From Sphingomonas elodea ATCC 31461 (GTDB lineage: Bacteria; Pseudomonadota; Alphaproteobacteria; Sphingomonadales; Sphingomonadaceae): a DNA stretch of 64,000 nt. A program made the position numbers and the translations under genes. How positions within the stretch are numbered: position 1 is the stretch's first letter; each line of letters opens with the position of its first letter. Under the pieces are notes generated by a model. That model had not been told where the DNA came from. It saw nothing but the letters and a program-made list of their open reading frames with translations, and made no database searches. The stretch spans positions 1 through 64,000 of the forward strand of contig NZ_AGFU01000016.1 of NCBI RefSeq assembly GCF_000226955.1, given 5' to 3'. Shown here in pieces: positions 63,709-64,000 of the stretch.

Positions 63709-64000
63709 GACCGGCCACCGCATCGAAGGCGTCGAGACCGTCTATCAGGGCTGGGGGCGGATGCTGCTGGCGACGCTGGTGACGCCCGACGGCAGCCGCA
63801 TCACCCGCCAGATCGAGGATCACGGCGATGCCGTCGCCGTCCTGCCCTATGATGCGGCGCGCGGCACGGTGCTGCTGGTCCGCCAGTCGCGCCCGCCGAT
63901 GCTCTTTCGCGACGAGAGCACCCCGCTGTACGAGGTGCTGGCCGGGCGCGTCGATCCTGGTGAGGATATCGAATCCACCGCCCGCCGCGAGGCGATGGAG
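63695..64000 (+). CDS. NUDIX hydrolase, N-terminal part (cut by window end)
   Basis: 102 visible residues from ATG 63695. TVYQGWGRMLLATLVTPDGSRITRQIEDHGDAVAVLPYD precedes the Nudix box AGRVDPGEDIESTARREAME (G-x5-E-x7-RE), reaching its end at the window limit. It resembles ADP-ribose pyrophosphatases (NudF-type). It overlaps trmB by 14 bases, so both are cotranscribed. The active-site box is complete except for its last residues. Confidence 0.88.
   Translation, partial: MSGSETGHRIEGVETVYQGWGRMLLATLVTPDGSRITRQIEDHGDAVAVLPYDAARGTVLLVRQSRPPMLFRDESTPLYEVLAGRVDPGEDIESTARREAME

Overview
The window is chromosomal DNA from a GC-rich alphaproteobacterium, most likely a member of the Sphingomonadaceae (Sphingomonas or a close relative). 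I infer this from the high GC, the MucR/Ros regulator, the FixL-FixJ pair, HslUV, DUF4893-type lipoproteins, a phytase-like esterase, and the typical alphaproteobacterial series nifU-nitroreductase-tsaB-rimI-mucR-fur-plsC-miaB-phoH-ybeY-corC next to lnt-metK-trmB. No database search was run; all names rest on motifs and family knowledge. I see no prophage, insertion sequence, CRISPR array, rRNA or replication origin. One tRNA, tRNA-Pro(GGG) at 23932-24008, is present.

Layout. 1-6826: the 5' part of a chemoreceptor, an oxidoreductase/phosphatase pair, an MFS transporter, periplasmic sodC, a DUF4893 lipoprotein, an outer-membrane beta-barrel and a truncated haemoglobin. 6827-8222 is gene-poor, with two small genes of uncertain origin, one clearly AT-richer than its surroundings. 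8223-19519: an HhH membrane protein, an M20 hydrolase, a patatin / 3-hydroxybutyrate dehydrogenase / DUF4893 operon, two metallopeptidases around a DUF898 protein, an alpha/beta hydrolase with a TPR protein, and the glyoxalase pair gloA-gloB. 19559-24957: oligopeptidase B, hslV-hslU, tRNA-Pro and a ROK sugar kinase. 25004-27379: a 38-residue membrane protein divergent from an oxygen-sensing fixL-fixJ pair, with an FNR/FixK-type box between them. 27493-36002: a nucleoside transporter, a zinc-ribbon microprotein, a cupin, tgt, a TylF-type methyltransferase, a probable glycosyltransferase, an Mth938 protein and yajC-secD-secF. 36133-44709: a CNNM/CBS protein, tadA, small membrane proteins, rpmB, a phytase-like esterase, phaB, hemH and a molybdopterin dehydrogenase subunit. 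44838-48085: the operon lgt-midA-GNAT-pgeF. 48218-57356 is a long leftward block of housekeeping genes, interrupted by a vapBC toxin-antitoxin pair placed exactly between phoH and ybeY. 57470-64000 runs rightward: lnt, metK, three tandem EAL-type proteins, trmB and a NUDIX hydrolase cut by the window end.

Themes: envelope biogenesis (lgt, lnt, SecDF-YajC, plsC), tRNA and ribosome maturation (tgt, tadA, miaB, tsaB, rimI, trmB, ybeY), redox and oxygen response (sodC, trHb, FixLJ, fur), and polyhydroxybutyrate-type metabolism (phaB, 3-hydroxybutyrate dehydrogenase, patatin).

Most notable: the three EAL paralogues with progressive loss of the catalytic residues, set between metK and trmB; the vapBC module tucked into the phoH-ybeY operon with its own palindrome-flanked promoter; and the FNR-like box shared between fixL and a tiny divergent membrane gene.
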